The notes under the pieces were generated by a model that was given only the letters and a program-made list of their open reading frames with translations, had not been told where the DNA came from and did no database searches. A program made the translations under genes and the position numbers. DNA of 40,050 nt from Pectobacterium sp. CFBP8739 (GTDB lineage: Bacteria > Pseudomonadota > Gammaproteobacteria > Enterobacterales > Enterobacteriaceae), in contig NZ_JACDRR010000026.1 of assembly GCF_013449375.1 (NCBI RefSeq), positions 1-40,050 of the forward strand, written 5' to 3'. Shown here piece by piece: positions 1 to 8,153 of this stretch (position 1 is its first letter; the number at the start of each line of letters is the position of its first letter).

Positions 1-307
1 GCGCATTAAACCGTATTGGCTGCATGGCGTCAACGGGTTTCTGTCACAAAGCGGATTGTCTGCGCTATTTTCAGACAATTGTATTATTTGCTAGCCGATT
101 CCTGGCGATCCTTTCAGCACATTTAGTGCGGTAATGTTTCTTCCTAATTCTCGCGGCATGTTTCGTTGCACTTTTTACCGCCTTGAATGCGGGCTGGATT
201 GTTGAATTTGATGAAGAATAATGCCACTATTGCGCGGTTTTTTAACGTCTCGTTCACCTGAACGCCCCTTTAAGCGTAGTTAGCGTTAGCTAAAGAGGAT
301 CGCCGAT

Positions 308-439
308 ATGTCAGACTCATTGCTCATGGTGCAAAACGCTCGCGCCAGTTCGTTGATGACGTCACTGCGCGTTTCTTCTTCCCACCGCTGCGCGGTTTAC
401 TTTTCTCTCTGTCGATTATCCTCCTTCACCATGCGGTGA
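308..439 (+). CDS. Possible 43-residue leader peptide upstream of speC
   Basis: The ATG at 308 is preceded by AGAGGA at 294-299, a good Shine-Dalgarno site with 8-base spacing. The frame runs 43 codons to TGA at 437-439. The product is rich in Ser and Arg, begins MSDSLLMVQNAR and ends LSSFTMR. Known precedent: inducible ornithine decarboxylase (speF) of enterobacteria is controlled by the arginine-rich, ornithine-sensing peptide SpeFL. This peptide does not resemble SpeFL in the parts I can recall, so homology is not claimed. It could be a chance ORF. Another frame over the same bases (282-463) is also open but has no start codon. Confidence 0.3.
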   Translation: MSDSLLMVQNARASSLMTSLRVSSSHRCAVYFSLCRLSSFTMR

Positions 440-541
440 GGCGTTCGTTCGCTCACTGTTAGGCATGAGTAAAAATAGAGTACACCTCTGCTTTTACTGA
501 TGTCTATCGGATGGTGCTGGCTCCAGTTTTTCCATTCTTGG

Positions 542-560
542 CCTACAGTTGACCTGTAGG
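542..560 (+). promoter_or_regulatory. Perfect 7-bp hairpin in the speC leader
   Basis: CCTACAG (542-548) pairs exactly with CTGTAGG (554-560) around the 5-base loop TTGAC. No T run follows, so it is not an ordinary intrinsic terminator. It sits 110 bases before the speC start and just before a 17-codon ORF at 565-618. A role in attenuation or mRNA stability is only a guess. Confidence 0.3.
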
Positions 561-670
561 GATCATGCGCTTGTCGTTATTGATTGGCATTGTGATTGGT
601 CGGGATTGTTATCCCTGAACGGTGTCTTCCAGGCACGTACACTTACCTTTAACCGTTTGGGTTTGGTTAC

Positions 671-2824
671 ATGAAACAGTTAAAAATTGCGGCGAATGCA
701 GCGGTTGCCACCCGTTTAATCACAACGCGCGAGATTGTCGCGTTGAGTCAGACCGACTTCACCGATGTGGCGGCGGTCGTTGTTTCGATTGAGGAAGCAC
801 GCAGCGGCATTCTGTCGATATTGCAGCACACGGGCTTTAGTATCCCAGCGTTTGTCGAAGAGCCTGATGAGGATAAAGCGCTGGATGTTCTGCCTGCGGG
901 CAGCGAATGGCTGGTTCTTGATGACGATGGTGAGCACGCTAACGTGCTGGAGCGAGCGGCGAGAGCCTATCAGGATACCCTGTTGCCACCGTTTTTCGAT
1001 ACGCTGACCAAGTACGTCAACATGAAAAACACGACGTTTGCCTGCCCAGGGCATCAGGGCGGTCAGTTCTTCCGCAAGCACCCGGCAGGGCGTCAGTTTT
1101 TTGAGTTTTACGGCGAGAATGTGTTCCGTTCGGACATCTGTAACGCGGACGTCAAACTGGGCGATTTGCTGATTCATGAAGGAGCAGCGAAGAAGGCGCA
1201 GAAGCACGCCGCGCGCGTGTTTAACGCCGATAAAACCTATTTCGTGTTGAACGGCACGTCCTCCGCGAACAAAGTGGTGACGAACGCGCTGCTGGCGCGT
1301 GGCGATCTGGTGTTGTTTGACCGTAACAACCATAAATCCAACCATCATGGCGCGCTGATTCAGGCGGGCGCGACGCCGGTCTATCTGGAAACCGTACGCA
1401 ATCCGTTCGGCTTTATCGGCGGCGTGGATGCGCACTGTTTTGATGAAGCCTATCTGCGCAAGCTGATTGCGGAGGTTGCGCCGGAACGCGCCAATGAGCC
1501 GCGCCCGTTCCGTCTAGCCGTCATCCAGCTCGGCACCTATGACGGCACGATTTATAACGCGCGTCAGGTCGTCGATAGCATTGGGCACCTGTGCGACTAC
1601 ATTCTGTTTGACTCCGCCTGGGTCGGCTACGAGCAGTTTATCCCGATGATGGAGCAGTGTTCGCCGCTGTTGCTGGATCTGAATGAGAACGAGCCGGGGA
1701 TTTTCGTGACGCAGTCGGTGCATAAGCAGCAGGCTGGTTTCTCCCAGACCTCGCAGATCCACAAGAAAGATACGCATATCAAAGGTCAGCGCCGTTTCTG
1801 CAACCATAAACAGCTGAATAACGCCTTTATGCTGCACGCCTCGACCAGCCCGTTTTACCCACTGTTCGCTGCGCTAGATGTCAATGCCAAAATGCACGAA
1901 GGGGCAAGCGGGCGTCGGATGTGGATGGACTGCGTGAAGCTGGGCATTGAGGCGCGTAAGCAGTTGCTGACGCGTTGTTCGCTCATCAAACCGTTCGTGC
2001 CTGTGACGGTGGGCGGCGCGCTTTGGCAGGATCACGACACGGAAACCATCGCGCGGGACGTGCGCTTCTTCAACTTTGAGCCGGGCGAGAAGTGGCATGC
2101 GTTCGAAGGGTATGCGGAGGATCAGTATTTTATCGATCCTTGCAAATTACTGCTGACGACGCCGGGTATTGATGCGATTAGCGGCGATTATACCGAATTT
2201 GGTATTCCGGCGACGATCCTAGCCAACTACCTGCGCGAGCACGGCATTATCCCGGAAAAATGCGACATGAACTCGATCCTGTTCCTGCTAACGCCAGCGG
2301 AAGACGCTGCAAAAATGCAGGAGCTGGTGAATGCGCTGGTGCATTTCGAGACGCTCATCGCCCGTGATGCGCCGCTGAGTGAAGTGCTGCCCAGCCTGTA
2401 TCAGAAATACAAAGAGCGTTATCGCGGTTACCGGCTGCGCCGGCTGTGTCAGGAAATGCATGACTTTTACGCTCAGCACAACGTGAAAGATCTGCAAAAA
2501 GCCATGTTCCGCAAAACCGAGTTTCCGTCCGTGGTGATGTTGCCACAGGATGCCAACAGGGAATTTGTACGCGGGAATATCGAACTGGTTCCTATCGCTG
2601 AAGCAGAAGGACGTATCGCGGCAGAAGGAGCATTGCCGTATCCGCCGGGCGTACTGTGTGTCGTGCCGGGGGAAACCTGGGGCGGGGCGGTACAGCGCTA
2701 TTTTCTGGCGCTGGAAGCGGGTATTAACCTGCTGCCGGGCTTCTCTCCGGAATTGCAGGGCGTTTACAGCGTCGCAGAAGAAGATGGCAGCAAGCGCCTG
2801 TACGGTTACGTAGTAGAACAGTAA
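671..2824 (+). CDS. speC: Ornithine decarboxylase SpeC
   Basis: PLP-dependent decarboxylation of L-ornithine to putrescine, the first step of polyamine synthesis, in the cytosol. The 717-residue length matches the large bacterial Orn/Lys/Arg decarboxylase family (E. coli SpeC is 711). An N-terminal receiver-like wing domain covers about residues 1-105. The catalytic domain opens near FACPGHQGG (about residue 120) and carries the PLP lysine at about residue 352 in TQSVHKQQAGFSQ. The C-terminal domain ends in YGYVVEQ. The gene lies upstream of the mltC-yggX-mutY block, as speC does in E. coli, which favours speC over the inducible paralogue speF; no potE ornithine antiporter gene follows it. 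It is monocistronic, ending at a strong terminator (3077-3109). The 670-base leader suggests post-transcriptional control. Confidence 0.93.
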   Translation: MKQLKIAANAAVATRLITTREIVALSQTDFTDVAAVVVSIEEARSGILSILQHTGFSIPAFVEEPDEDKALDVLPAGSEWLVLDDDGEHANVLERAARAYQDTLLPPFFDTLTKYVNMKNTTFACPGHQGGQFFRKHPAGRQFFEFYGENVFRSDICNADVKLGDLLIHEGAAKKAQKHAARVFNADKTYFVLNGTSSANKVVTNALLARGDLVLFDRNNHKSNHHGALIQAGATPVYLETVRNPFGFIGGVDAHCFDEAYLRKLIAEVAPERANEPRPFRLAVIQLGTYDGTIYNARQVVDSIGHLCDYILFDSAWVGYEQFIPMMEQCSPLLLDLNENEPGIFVTQSVHKQQAGFSQTSQIHKKDTHIKGQRRFCNHKQLNNAFMLHASTSPFYPLFAALDVNAKMHEGASGRRMWMDCVKLGIEARKQLLTRCSLIKPFVPVTVGGALWQDHDTETIARDVRFFNFEPGEKWHAFEGYAEDQYFIDPCKLLLTTPGIDAISGDYTEFGIPATILANYLREHGIIPEKCDMNSILFLLTPAEDAAKMQELVNALVHFETLIARDAPLSEVLPSLYQKYKERYRGYRLRRLCQEMHDFYAQHNVKDLQKAMFRKTEFPSVVMLPQDANREFVRGNIELVPIAEAEGRIAAEGALPYPPGVLCVVPGETWGGAVQRYFLALEAGINLLPGFSPELQGVYSVAEEDGSKRLYGYVVEQ

Positions 2825-2899
2825 TTACACTTATCTTCAGACCGTTGATAAACCTATTTACCGAATGAAAACGGCAGTAGCGGAATAGAAGAGTAAAGC

Positions 2900-3065
2900 G
2901 TTTGCGCCAGGGACAAAAGCGTCAGGAACGCTTTTGAAAGTCGCTTGCGACGGCCCGGCAGGGTGAATCTCAGGGATGAGATTCATATCTGCGCAATCCG
3001 AGCGTACATGGACGTACTCGCAGCGTCTTTACGATCTATCCGTTACTCCCGCTCTACGGATTTTG
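2900..3065. repeat. Multi-hairpin intergenic element
   Basis: This non-coding stretch is packed with inverted repeats. Perfect 9-bp arms lie at 2914-2922 and 2928-2936 (loop CAGGA), and perfect 9-bp arms at 2964-2972 and 2977-2985 (loop GGGA). Smaller ones include GTCGC-TT-GCGAC near 2939-2950 and GTAC arms around 3004-3017. No ORF fits. The structure suggests a dispersed palindromic repeat of the kind scattered in enterobacterial 3' regions. I see only one copy in this window, so repetition is not demonstrated. Confidence 0.4.
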
Positions 3066-3076
3066 TCAACAACCTC

Positions 3077-3109
3077 AAACGTAGGCTCGGAAGCGAGCCT
3101 ACGTTTTTT
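3077..3109 (+). terminator. Intrinsic terminator of speC
   Basis: A 13-bp perfect stem (AAACGTAGGCTCG at 3077-3089 with its complement at 3094-3106) closes on the tetraloop GAAG and runs into six Ts (3104-3109). It faces speC and also lies 22 bases from the end of convergent ansP, for which its A-rich side could serve weakly. Confidence 0.9.
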
Positions 3110-3130
3110 CTGCCCTAAGATATTAGTCTC

Positions 3131-4582
3131 TTAACGCAAATCAGATTCCTGCTGGTTGGCGAGTTTCACCGCTTCACGCTGCTTTTTCAGCCCGCGCCAG
3201 CCGATAATCAGCATGATCGCCAGTACCGGAATGGTCGCAACCGTCCAGGTGCCGTTCGGGTAATCAAACGCCATCAATCCCAGCACGCTCATCAGAAAAG
3301 CCAGCGTCAGCCACGATGTCACGGGCGCGCCGGGCATTTTGAATGCCACCGGTTTGGCTTTCCCCTGACGAATCGCTTTGCGCAGTTGCATCTGGCACAG
3401 AATGATGAATGCCCAAGAGCAGATAATGCCGAGCGAGGCGATATTCAGGACGATCTCGAACACCTGCGACGGTACCACGTAGTTCAGCACCACACCGATA
3501 ATGTGGATGCCGACTGTGACCAAAATACCGGTATAGGGCACGGACTGCGTACTCATTTTTGACAGGAAAGCGGGCGCCGAACCGCCCAGCGACAGCGAGC
3601 GCAAGATGCGTCCCGTCGAGTACAGACCTGAGTTCAGGCTGGACAGCGCAGCGGACAGCACCACGATATTCATGACCGTGCCGATATAGGGCACGCCGAG
3701 TTTGCTGAAGAAGGTCACGAACGGGCTTTGTCCCGCCTGATAAGCGTTCCACGGCAGCAGACAGACCAATAGCACAACAGAGCCGACGTAGAACAGGCCG
3801 ATACGCCAGATGACGCTGTTGACCGCTTTCGGCAGCACTTTCTCTGGGTCTTTACATTCGCCTGCGGTTGTCCCGATGATCTCGATACCGGCAAAGGCAA
3901 ATATCACCCCCTGAACCAGCACCAGCGCGGGCAGAATCCCGTGCGGGAATAGGCCACCGTTGTCGGTAATCAGGTGCAAACCGGGCGTGTTGCCGTCCAG
4001 CGGGCTGCCGGTGCCGAGATAGACCGTACCGACCACCAGAAAAATAGCGATGGCTGCGACCTTAATCAGCGCGAACCAGAACTCCATTTCGGCAAACCAT
4101 TTCACGCCAATCAGGTTCATCAGCGTGACGATGGACAACGCCCCCAGCGCGAACAGCCACTGCGGGACATCGGCAAATGTGCCCCAGTAGTGCATGTAGA
4201 GCGCGACGGCGGTGATGTCGACAATGCCGGTCATCGCCCAGTTGAGGAAGTACATCCAGCCTGCCACATAGGAGGCCTTTTCACCCAGAAACTCGCGTGA
4301 GTACGACACGAAGCTGCCGCTGGTGGGGCGATGCACGATCAGCTCGCCTAATGCTCGTAGAATGAAAAAAGAGAAGATGCCGCAAACCAGATAGACCAGC
4401 GCCAGCGCGGGCCCTGCCATTTGCAGACGTGCACCTGCACCAAGAAATAACCCGGTGCCGATAGAGCCGCCAATCGCGATCATCTGTACGTGGCGGTTGC
4501 CGATACTCTGGTGATAGCCCTTTTCGTGAAGACGTTGCGCGGCGGTATGATGCTCGCTATGAGGAGAAGAATGTTGTGTCAT
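3131..4582 (-). CDS. ansP: L-asparagine permease AnsP
   Basis: Inner-membrane importer of L-asparagine, of the amino acid-polyamine-organocation (APC) superfamily. The 483-residue protein shows about 12 hydrophobic segments. The APC signature after the first one (MIAIGGSIGTGLFLGAG, about residues 33-49) is followed by GPALALVYLVCG. It resembles E. coli AnsP almost line by line, including AMTGIVDITAVALYMHYWG and AFDYPNGTW near the C terminus. The ATG at 4582 is chosen because the protein then begins just before the conserved EKGYHQSIGNRHVQMIA segment; a weak AGGA lies 11-16 bases upstream. It stands alone, convergent with speC. The substrate is inferred from family resemblance. Confidence 0.87.
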   Translation of the reverse strand: MTQHSSPHSEHHTAAQRLHEKGYHQSIGNRHVQMIAIGGSIGTGLFLGAGARLQMAGPALALVYLVCGIFSFFILRALGELIVHRPTSGSFVSYSREFLGEKASYVAGWMYFLNWAMTGIVDITAVALYMHYWGTFADVPQWLFALGALSIVTLMNLIGVKWFAEMEFWFALIKVAAIAIFLVVGTVYLGTGSPLDGNTPGLHLITDNGGLFPHGILPALVLVQGVIFAFAGIEIIGTTAGECKDPEKVLPKAVNSVIWRIGLFYVGSVVLLVCLLPWNAYQAGQSPFVTFFSKLGVPYIGTVMNIVVLSAALSSLNSGLYSTGRILRSLSLGGSAPAFLSKMSTQSVPYTGILVTVGIHIIGVVLNYVVPSQVFEIVLNIASLGIICSWAFIILCQMQLRKAIRQGKAKPVAFKMPGAPVTSWLTLAFLMSVLGLMAFDYPNGTWTVATIPVLAIMLIIGWRGLKKQREAVKLANQQESDLR

Positions 4583-4947
4583 TTACTCGGTGTTTTCCTG
4601 TCTGTCACGCATCTCTTGGCGATGCGCTCGCTATTATTATTTCGAATTCAATTGACTATGTTTTTTCTGTGGCGTTTTTTTATGCCGAACATCCCTGTCC
4701 GGCACCTTTCGGGCCGTTGCTACACAACGTTGAAAAACGCTCCCAGCGTTTTTTTATAGTGCGCTGAGCGCGGTACGCCGCATGGCAGAAAACAACGGCA
4801 GCGATGCTACCTTTTCCTGTGTGCTGTGGCAAAAAATGGAGAGAAGGAAAGTGTGTCAGAGCGTGTGGTGTCGGGGGCGGGGCATCAGACGGGAAATCCC
4901 CCCAGTTAGGCGAGCTAGAACTGGGGCGGGACGCAGCATAAATGTGT
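4583..4947. other. Intergenic gap, ansP to TetR-type gene
   Basis: These 365 bases separate two minus-strand genes. The recognisable element is a bidirectional hairpin with T runs at 4733-4755. The remainder must hold the ansP promoter, but I could not place it. Short open frames on both strands here have no ribosome site or family resemblance. Confidence 0.5.
4733..4755 (-). terminator. Bidirectional intrinsic terminator
   Basis: AAAAACGCT (4733-4741) pairs with AGCGTTTTT (4745-4753) around the loop CCC. Seven Ts follow on the plus strand (4749-4755) and five on the minus strand. By position it would end transcripts of the TetR-type gene at 4948-5580. Confidence 0.65.
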
Positions 4948-5580
4948 TCATCCGGTTTTCTGTGAAGCTGCCAGCGCGGCGTCTTCTTCCGCCTGCCGTA
5001 AAATGGCTTTGGCGACCCACTGCGTGACATCCTGAATGCTGTCTTCTTCCAGATGCCAGATATCTTTCAGCACCAGAAAAACCTCGGAACCGTAAATGAG
5101 TGATAAGGCATAAATCACCCGCTGTTGTGCTTCCGGCGTGATTTTTCCTTCCAGCGGTTCAGTGGCAATCTTGAGCAGGCGTTTACGATTGCCGCGCGTC
5201 AGCGTATCCGTATGCAGGCGATTGGAACGGCGATCGGCCCATTGTTGCAGTGACAGATGCAGTGCGGCACGCAGCGCACCTTCATGTTCCAGCATCCTTG
5301 GGTAAGCAAAGCGCAGCAATTCGGCCACGCGTTCGCTGGCATCCGGCTGTGTCGGGTGCCACGCCAGAATCGGGCCGAGGCTTTCACCGACAACGGCGGA
5401 GACTAACGCACTTTGCGTCGGGAAATAGCGATAGGCCGTCGCGCGTGAAAGCTGAGCCGCGGCGGCAACATCGGTAATGGAAGGGAATATGCCCTGGTCG
5501 AACATATTCATAGCGGTGTCAATTAATAAACGACGGGTTTTCGCCCGTGTTGATGTCAGTGTTTCATCCCGTTCAATCAC
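4948..5580 (-). CDS. TetR/AcrR-family transcriptional regulator
   Basis: A 210-residue protein with a TetR-type N-terminal helix-turn-helix (about residues 15-60). The stretch ITDVAAAAQLSRATAYRYF matches the family's HTH, and a helical ligand-binding domain follows. The start codon is GTG at 5578-5580, supported by GAGGT about 5 bases upstream; no ATG occurs before residue 23. The gene is divergent from the Tm-1-like operon. A palindrome lies over the presumed start site of that operon, so it probably represses the operon and may respond to a substrate or product of it. The ligand is unknown. Divergence plus the operator is the evidence for the regulatory link; it is untested. Confidence 0.85.
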   Translation of the reverse strand: MIERDETLTSTRAKTRRLLIDTAMNMFDQGIFPSITDVAAAAQLSRATAYRYFPTQSALVSAVVGESLGPILAWHPTQPDASERVAELLRFAYPRMLEHEGALRAALHLSLQQWADRRSNRLHTDTLTRGNRKRLLKIATEPLEGKITPEAQQRVIYALSLIYGSEVFLVLKDIWHLEEDSIQDVTQWVAKAILRQAEEDAALAASQKTG

Positions 5581-5681
5581 ATAGACCTCATTGAATTTTC
5601 GGGCCGGACGCTATCGGGCAGCACGGCGTTGTCGCCTGAACTATAGCAAATTGAGTGATTCTTGTGCCATGTCAAGCTTTC

Positions 5682-5772
5682 TTACTGTCAATGTAATGTT
5701 GTATATAATATTTTGAGACTTTTGTCTCATTTGAGTATTTAATGAATTGTATTTCTGATACTCAAGTCTCAA
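5682..5772 (+). promoter_or_regulatory. Divergent promoter with palindromic operator
   Basis: A perfect minus-ten box TATAAT lies at 5704-5709. TTACTG at 5682-5687, 16 bases upstream, is a moderate minus-35. TGAGAC (5714-5719) and GTCTCA (5724-5729) form an exact inverted repeat over the expected start site, the usual layout of a TetR-family operator. A further GTCTCA half-site sits at 5766-5771. A second inverted repeat, TTGAGTAT (5731-5738) and ATACTCAA (5758-5765), lies between. Binding by the adjacent regulator is inferred. Confidence 0.6.
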
Positions 5773-5867
5773 TATGGCGATTAATTAGTCTTTCTGTTTT
5801 TTGTTTCTTGTAATTATCATTTATATCAATCTGTTAATTGTTTCACTAATGGTGGGAGGGATACCGA

Positions 5868-7091
5868 GTGGGAAGTGAAGTTGGCAGCATTTATATTGCA
5901 AGTACAGCGGATACTAAAGGGAAGGAACAGATTTACGTCCGCGATCTGATTGCCGCGACAGGCTTGAAAACCGTCACGGTCGATCTGTCAACGACATCGC
6001 CGTCAACGGACGCACGGGTGTCAGAGGTGACAGATATCAGCGCAGAAACGGTGGCATCGTACCACCCGCAGGGCGCGTCGGCGGTGTTTTGCCATGACAG
6101 AGGGCAGGCGATTGGCGCCATGGCCGTTGCGTTTGAGCACTTCATGCTGTCGCGCGATGACATTGCTGGGGTGCTTGGGCTTGGCGGTTCCGGCGGCACG
6201 GCGTTGATCACGCCCGCGATGCAGGCACTACCGATCGGGATGCCGAAGCTGATGGTGTCGACGATGGCCTCTGGCGATATCTCCGGTTACATCGGTGCCA
6301 GCGATATCAGCATGATGTACTCCGTTACCGATGTGGCTGGCCTGAACCGTATTTCTCGTCAGGTTCTTGGCAACGCCGCGCACCAAATTGCGGGGGCCGT
6401 GAAGTTTAAGATTCAGGAACATCATGATGATAAGCCCGCGATTGGCCTGACCATGTTTGGCGTAACGACACCGTGCATTCAGGAAGCCAGTGCATTGCTG
6501 GAAGCGGAGTTTGACTGTCTGGTTTTTCACGCGACGGGTAGCGGCGGGAAAGCGATGGAAAAGCTGGTGGACAGCCATTTGCTCACTGGCGTGCTCGATC
6601 TCACGACGACGGAAGTGTGCGATTTACTGTTTGACGGCGTGCTGGCCTGCGGGCCGGAACGGTTTGACGCGATAGCCAAGACGCAGGTGCCTTACGTGGC
6701 CTCCTGCGGGGCGCTGGACATGGTGAATTTTGGCGCGCCCGCCAGCATACCGGAGAAATACGCGCATCGTCTGTTCTACAACCACAACGCACAAGTCACT
6801 CTGATGCGTACGACGATAGACGAAAATATCGCGATGGCGCGCTGGATTGGGGAGAAGCTGAACCGCTGCGAAGGCGAAGTGCGCTTCCTGATCCCCGAAG
6901 GCGGCTTCTCTGCGCTGGATGCGCCGGAACAGGCATTCTGGCACCCGGAAGCGCGTGATGCGTTTATCAGCACGCTGGAGAGCGTTGTGCAGCAAACGGC
7001 AAGACGACAGATTATTCGTCTGCCTTTCCATATTAACGATCCTTTATTTGCCCATGCGGCTGTCGATGCGTTTCGGGCTTTAGTGAAATAA
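5868..7091 (+). CDS. Tm-1-like ATP-binding protein (UPF0261)
   Basis: A 407-residue protein of the Tm-1-like/UPF0261 family, homologous to the N-terminal half of tomato Tm-1, which blocks tobamovirus replication. Bacterial function is not established. Seen: an N-terminal [13 protein letters not shown] motif (about residues 8-20), then [12 protein letters not shown], and the glycine-rich stretch [11 protein letters not shown] (about 101-111), likely part of the nucleotide site. [12 protein letters not shown] follows, then a C-terminal domain containing [13 protein letters not shown]. No signal peptide or membrane segment. The start is GTG at 5868, with GGAGGG 7 bases upstream. The next gene begins 13 bases after the stop, so the two form an operon. 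That partner corresponds to the other half of plant Tm-1, which supports a shared function. Confidence 0.85.
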   Translation: MGSEVGSIYIASTADTKGKEQIYVRDLIAATGLKTVTVDLSTTSPSTDARVSEVTDISAETVASYHPQGASAVFCHDRGQAIGAMAVAFEHFMLSRDDIAGVLGLGGSGGTALITPAMQALPIGMPKLMVSTMASGDISGYIGASDISMMYSVTDVAGLNRISRQVLGNAAHQIAGAVKFKIQEHHDDKPAIGLTMFGVTTPCIQEASALLEAEFDCLVFHATGSGGKAMEKLVDSHLLTGVLDLTTTEVCDLLFDGVLACGPERFDAIAKTQVPYVASCGALDMVNFGAPASIPEKYAHRLFYNHNAQVTLMRTTIDENIAMARWIGEKLNRCEGEVRFLIPEGGFSALDAPEQAFWHPEARDAFISTLESVVQQTARRQIIRLPFHINDPLFAHAAVDAFRALVK

Positions 7092-7104
7092 GAAGGGGAA
7101 AAGG

Positions 7105-7938
7105 ATGAAGTCAGGCATGAATCGTCAGGAGCTGCTGGCAAAATTCCGCGAAATGATCGCCCGCCGTGAACCGATTATCGGTGGCGGCGCAGGGACGGGG
7201 CTTTCCGCGAAATGTGAAGAAGCGGGCGGCATCGATCTGATTGTGATCTACAACTCCGGTCGCTATCGCATGGCGGGGAGAGGTTCTCTGGCTGGCCTGC
7301 TGGCTTACGGCAACGCGAATGAGATCGTCGTGGATATGGCGAAAGAAGTTCTACCGGTTGTGAAACATACGCCGGTGCTGGCGGGTGTGAACGGAACCGA
7401 TCCTTTCTGTCAGTTTGACAAGTTCCTGGATGACCTGAAAGCGCTGGGTTTTTCTGGCGTACAGAACTTCCCAACCGTGGGGCTGATCGACGGTAATTTT
7501 CGCGCCAATCTGGAAGAAACCGGCATGGGATATGCACTGGAAGTGGATATGATCCGTCTGGCGCATGAAAAAGACATGCTGACCACACCTTATGTGTTCA
7601 GTGCGGCCGATGCGGTTGCGATGACGAAAGCGGGCGCGGACATTATTGTCCCGCACATGGGGTTAACCACCGGCGGCAATATTGGGGCGGAAACGGCGCT
7701 GAATCTCGCAGACTGTGTGCCGTTGATTAATCACTGGGCAGATGAGGCGAAGGCGATACGTAAGGATGTGATTGTTCTGTGCCACGGCGGGCCGATTTCA
7801 ACACCGCAGGATGCTCAGTTCATTATGGACCATTGTCCGCAGTGCGATGGTTTTTACGGCGCCAGCTCGATGGAGCGACTGCCGACAGAAACCGCGCTAA
7901 CGGCTACAACACAGCAATTTAAAAAAATTAAGCGTTAA
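7105..7938 (+). CDS. TIM-barrel protein, phosphoenolpyruvate hydrolase family
   Basis: A 277-residue protein of the TIM-barrel family annotated as phosphoenolpyruvate hydrolase-like. It is homologous to the C-terminal domain of plant Tm-1. Features in order: [20 protein letters not shown] (about 20-40), [19 protein letters not shown] (48-66), [10 protein letters not shown] (about 125-134), [18 protein letters not shown] (about 180-197) and VLCHGGPI (about 224-231). These are the glycine-rich loops expected at barrel strand ends. The reaction has not been assigned in bacteria to my knowledge; the family name should not be read as proof. Start: ATG at 7105 with AGGGGAA just upstream; ATG at 7117 is an alternative. 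It is co-transcribed with the Tm-1-like gene and ends before a strong terminator. Confidence 0.82.
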   Translation: MKSGMNRQELLAKFREMIARREPIIGGGAGTGLSAKCEEAGGIDLIVIYNSGRYRMAGRGSLAGLLAYGNANEIVVDMAKEVLPVVKHTPVLAGVNGTDPFCQFDKFLDDLKALGFSGVQNFPTVGLIDGNFRANLEETGMGYALEVDMIRLAHEKDMLTTPYVFSAADAVAMTKAGADIIVPHMGLTTGGNIGAETALNLADCVPLINHWADEAKAIRKDVIVLCHGGPISTPQDAQFIMDHCPQCDGFYGASSMERLPTETALTATTQQFKKIKR

Positions 7939-8019
7939 CACACTTTTTTGGCTCTCTACCTGCTGATGTCCCAATGCTGGAACAAAGGCGGGTAAATTTT
8001 GCGTCAATATCAGGGAATA

Positions 8020-8049
8020 CGGCCAGCACACGCTGGCCGCAGTTTTTTT
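8020..8049 (+). terminator. Intrinsic terminator after the Tm-1-like operon
   Basis: CGGCCAGC (8020-8027) pairs exactly with GCTGGCCG (8032-8039) around ACAC, and seven Ts follow at 8043-8049. It separates the operon from the hydrolase gene downstream. Confidence 0.85.
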
Positions 8050-8153
8050 GTGTACCACAGAGAGGTACTCAATAGCGTTTTAGGTCGCACAGGGGAGAAA
8101 GATACTGTTATACATGCTATTTTTCATGGTGCAAAAACTTCGGAGAAATAGGT

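Larger units (their letters stand above)
1..670. other. Long non-coding leader upstream of speC
   Basis: No convincing conserved gene lies in these 670 bases. Seen: a 43-codon ORF with a ribosome site (308-439), two shorter ORFs (465-500, 11 codons; 565-618, 17 codons) without convincing ribosome sites, a perfect 7-bp hairpin at 542-560, and a run of minus-ten-like AT-rich stretches too weak to call as promoters. In E. coli speC is flanked here by yqgA; no trace of it was recognised. A leader this long with short ORFs is typical of translational attenuation, but that is inference. Confidence 0.5.

Noticed and set aside
282-463. Open frame without ATG or GTG in the speC leader, with a plausible-looking translation
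   Set aside because: No start codon or ribosome site, and the residues match no family I recognise. Kept only as a note against the overlapping 308-439 ORF.
716-1435. Antisense open frame (239 codons) inside speC
   Set aside because: Shadow of speC; no recognisable domain and no supporting signals.
4948-7938. Interpretation of the TetR/Tm-1-like unit as an anti-phage defence island
   Set aside because: The plant Tm-1 antiviral role is a derived activity. No defence gene, integrase or toxin lies nearby, so this is left as a question only.
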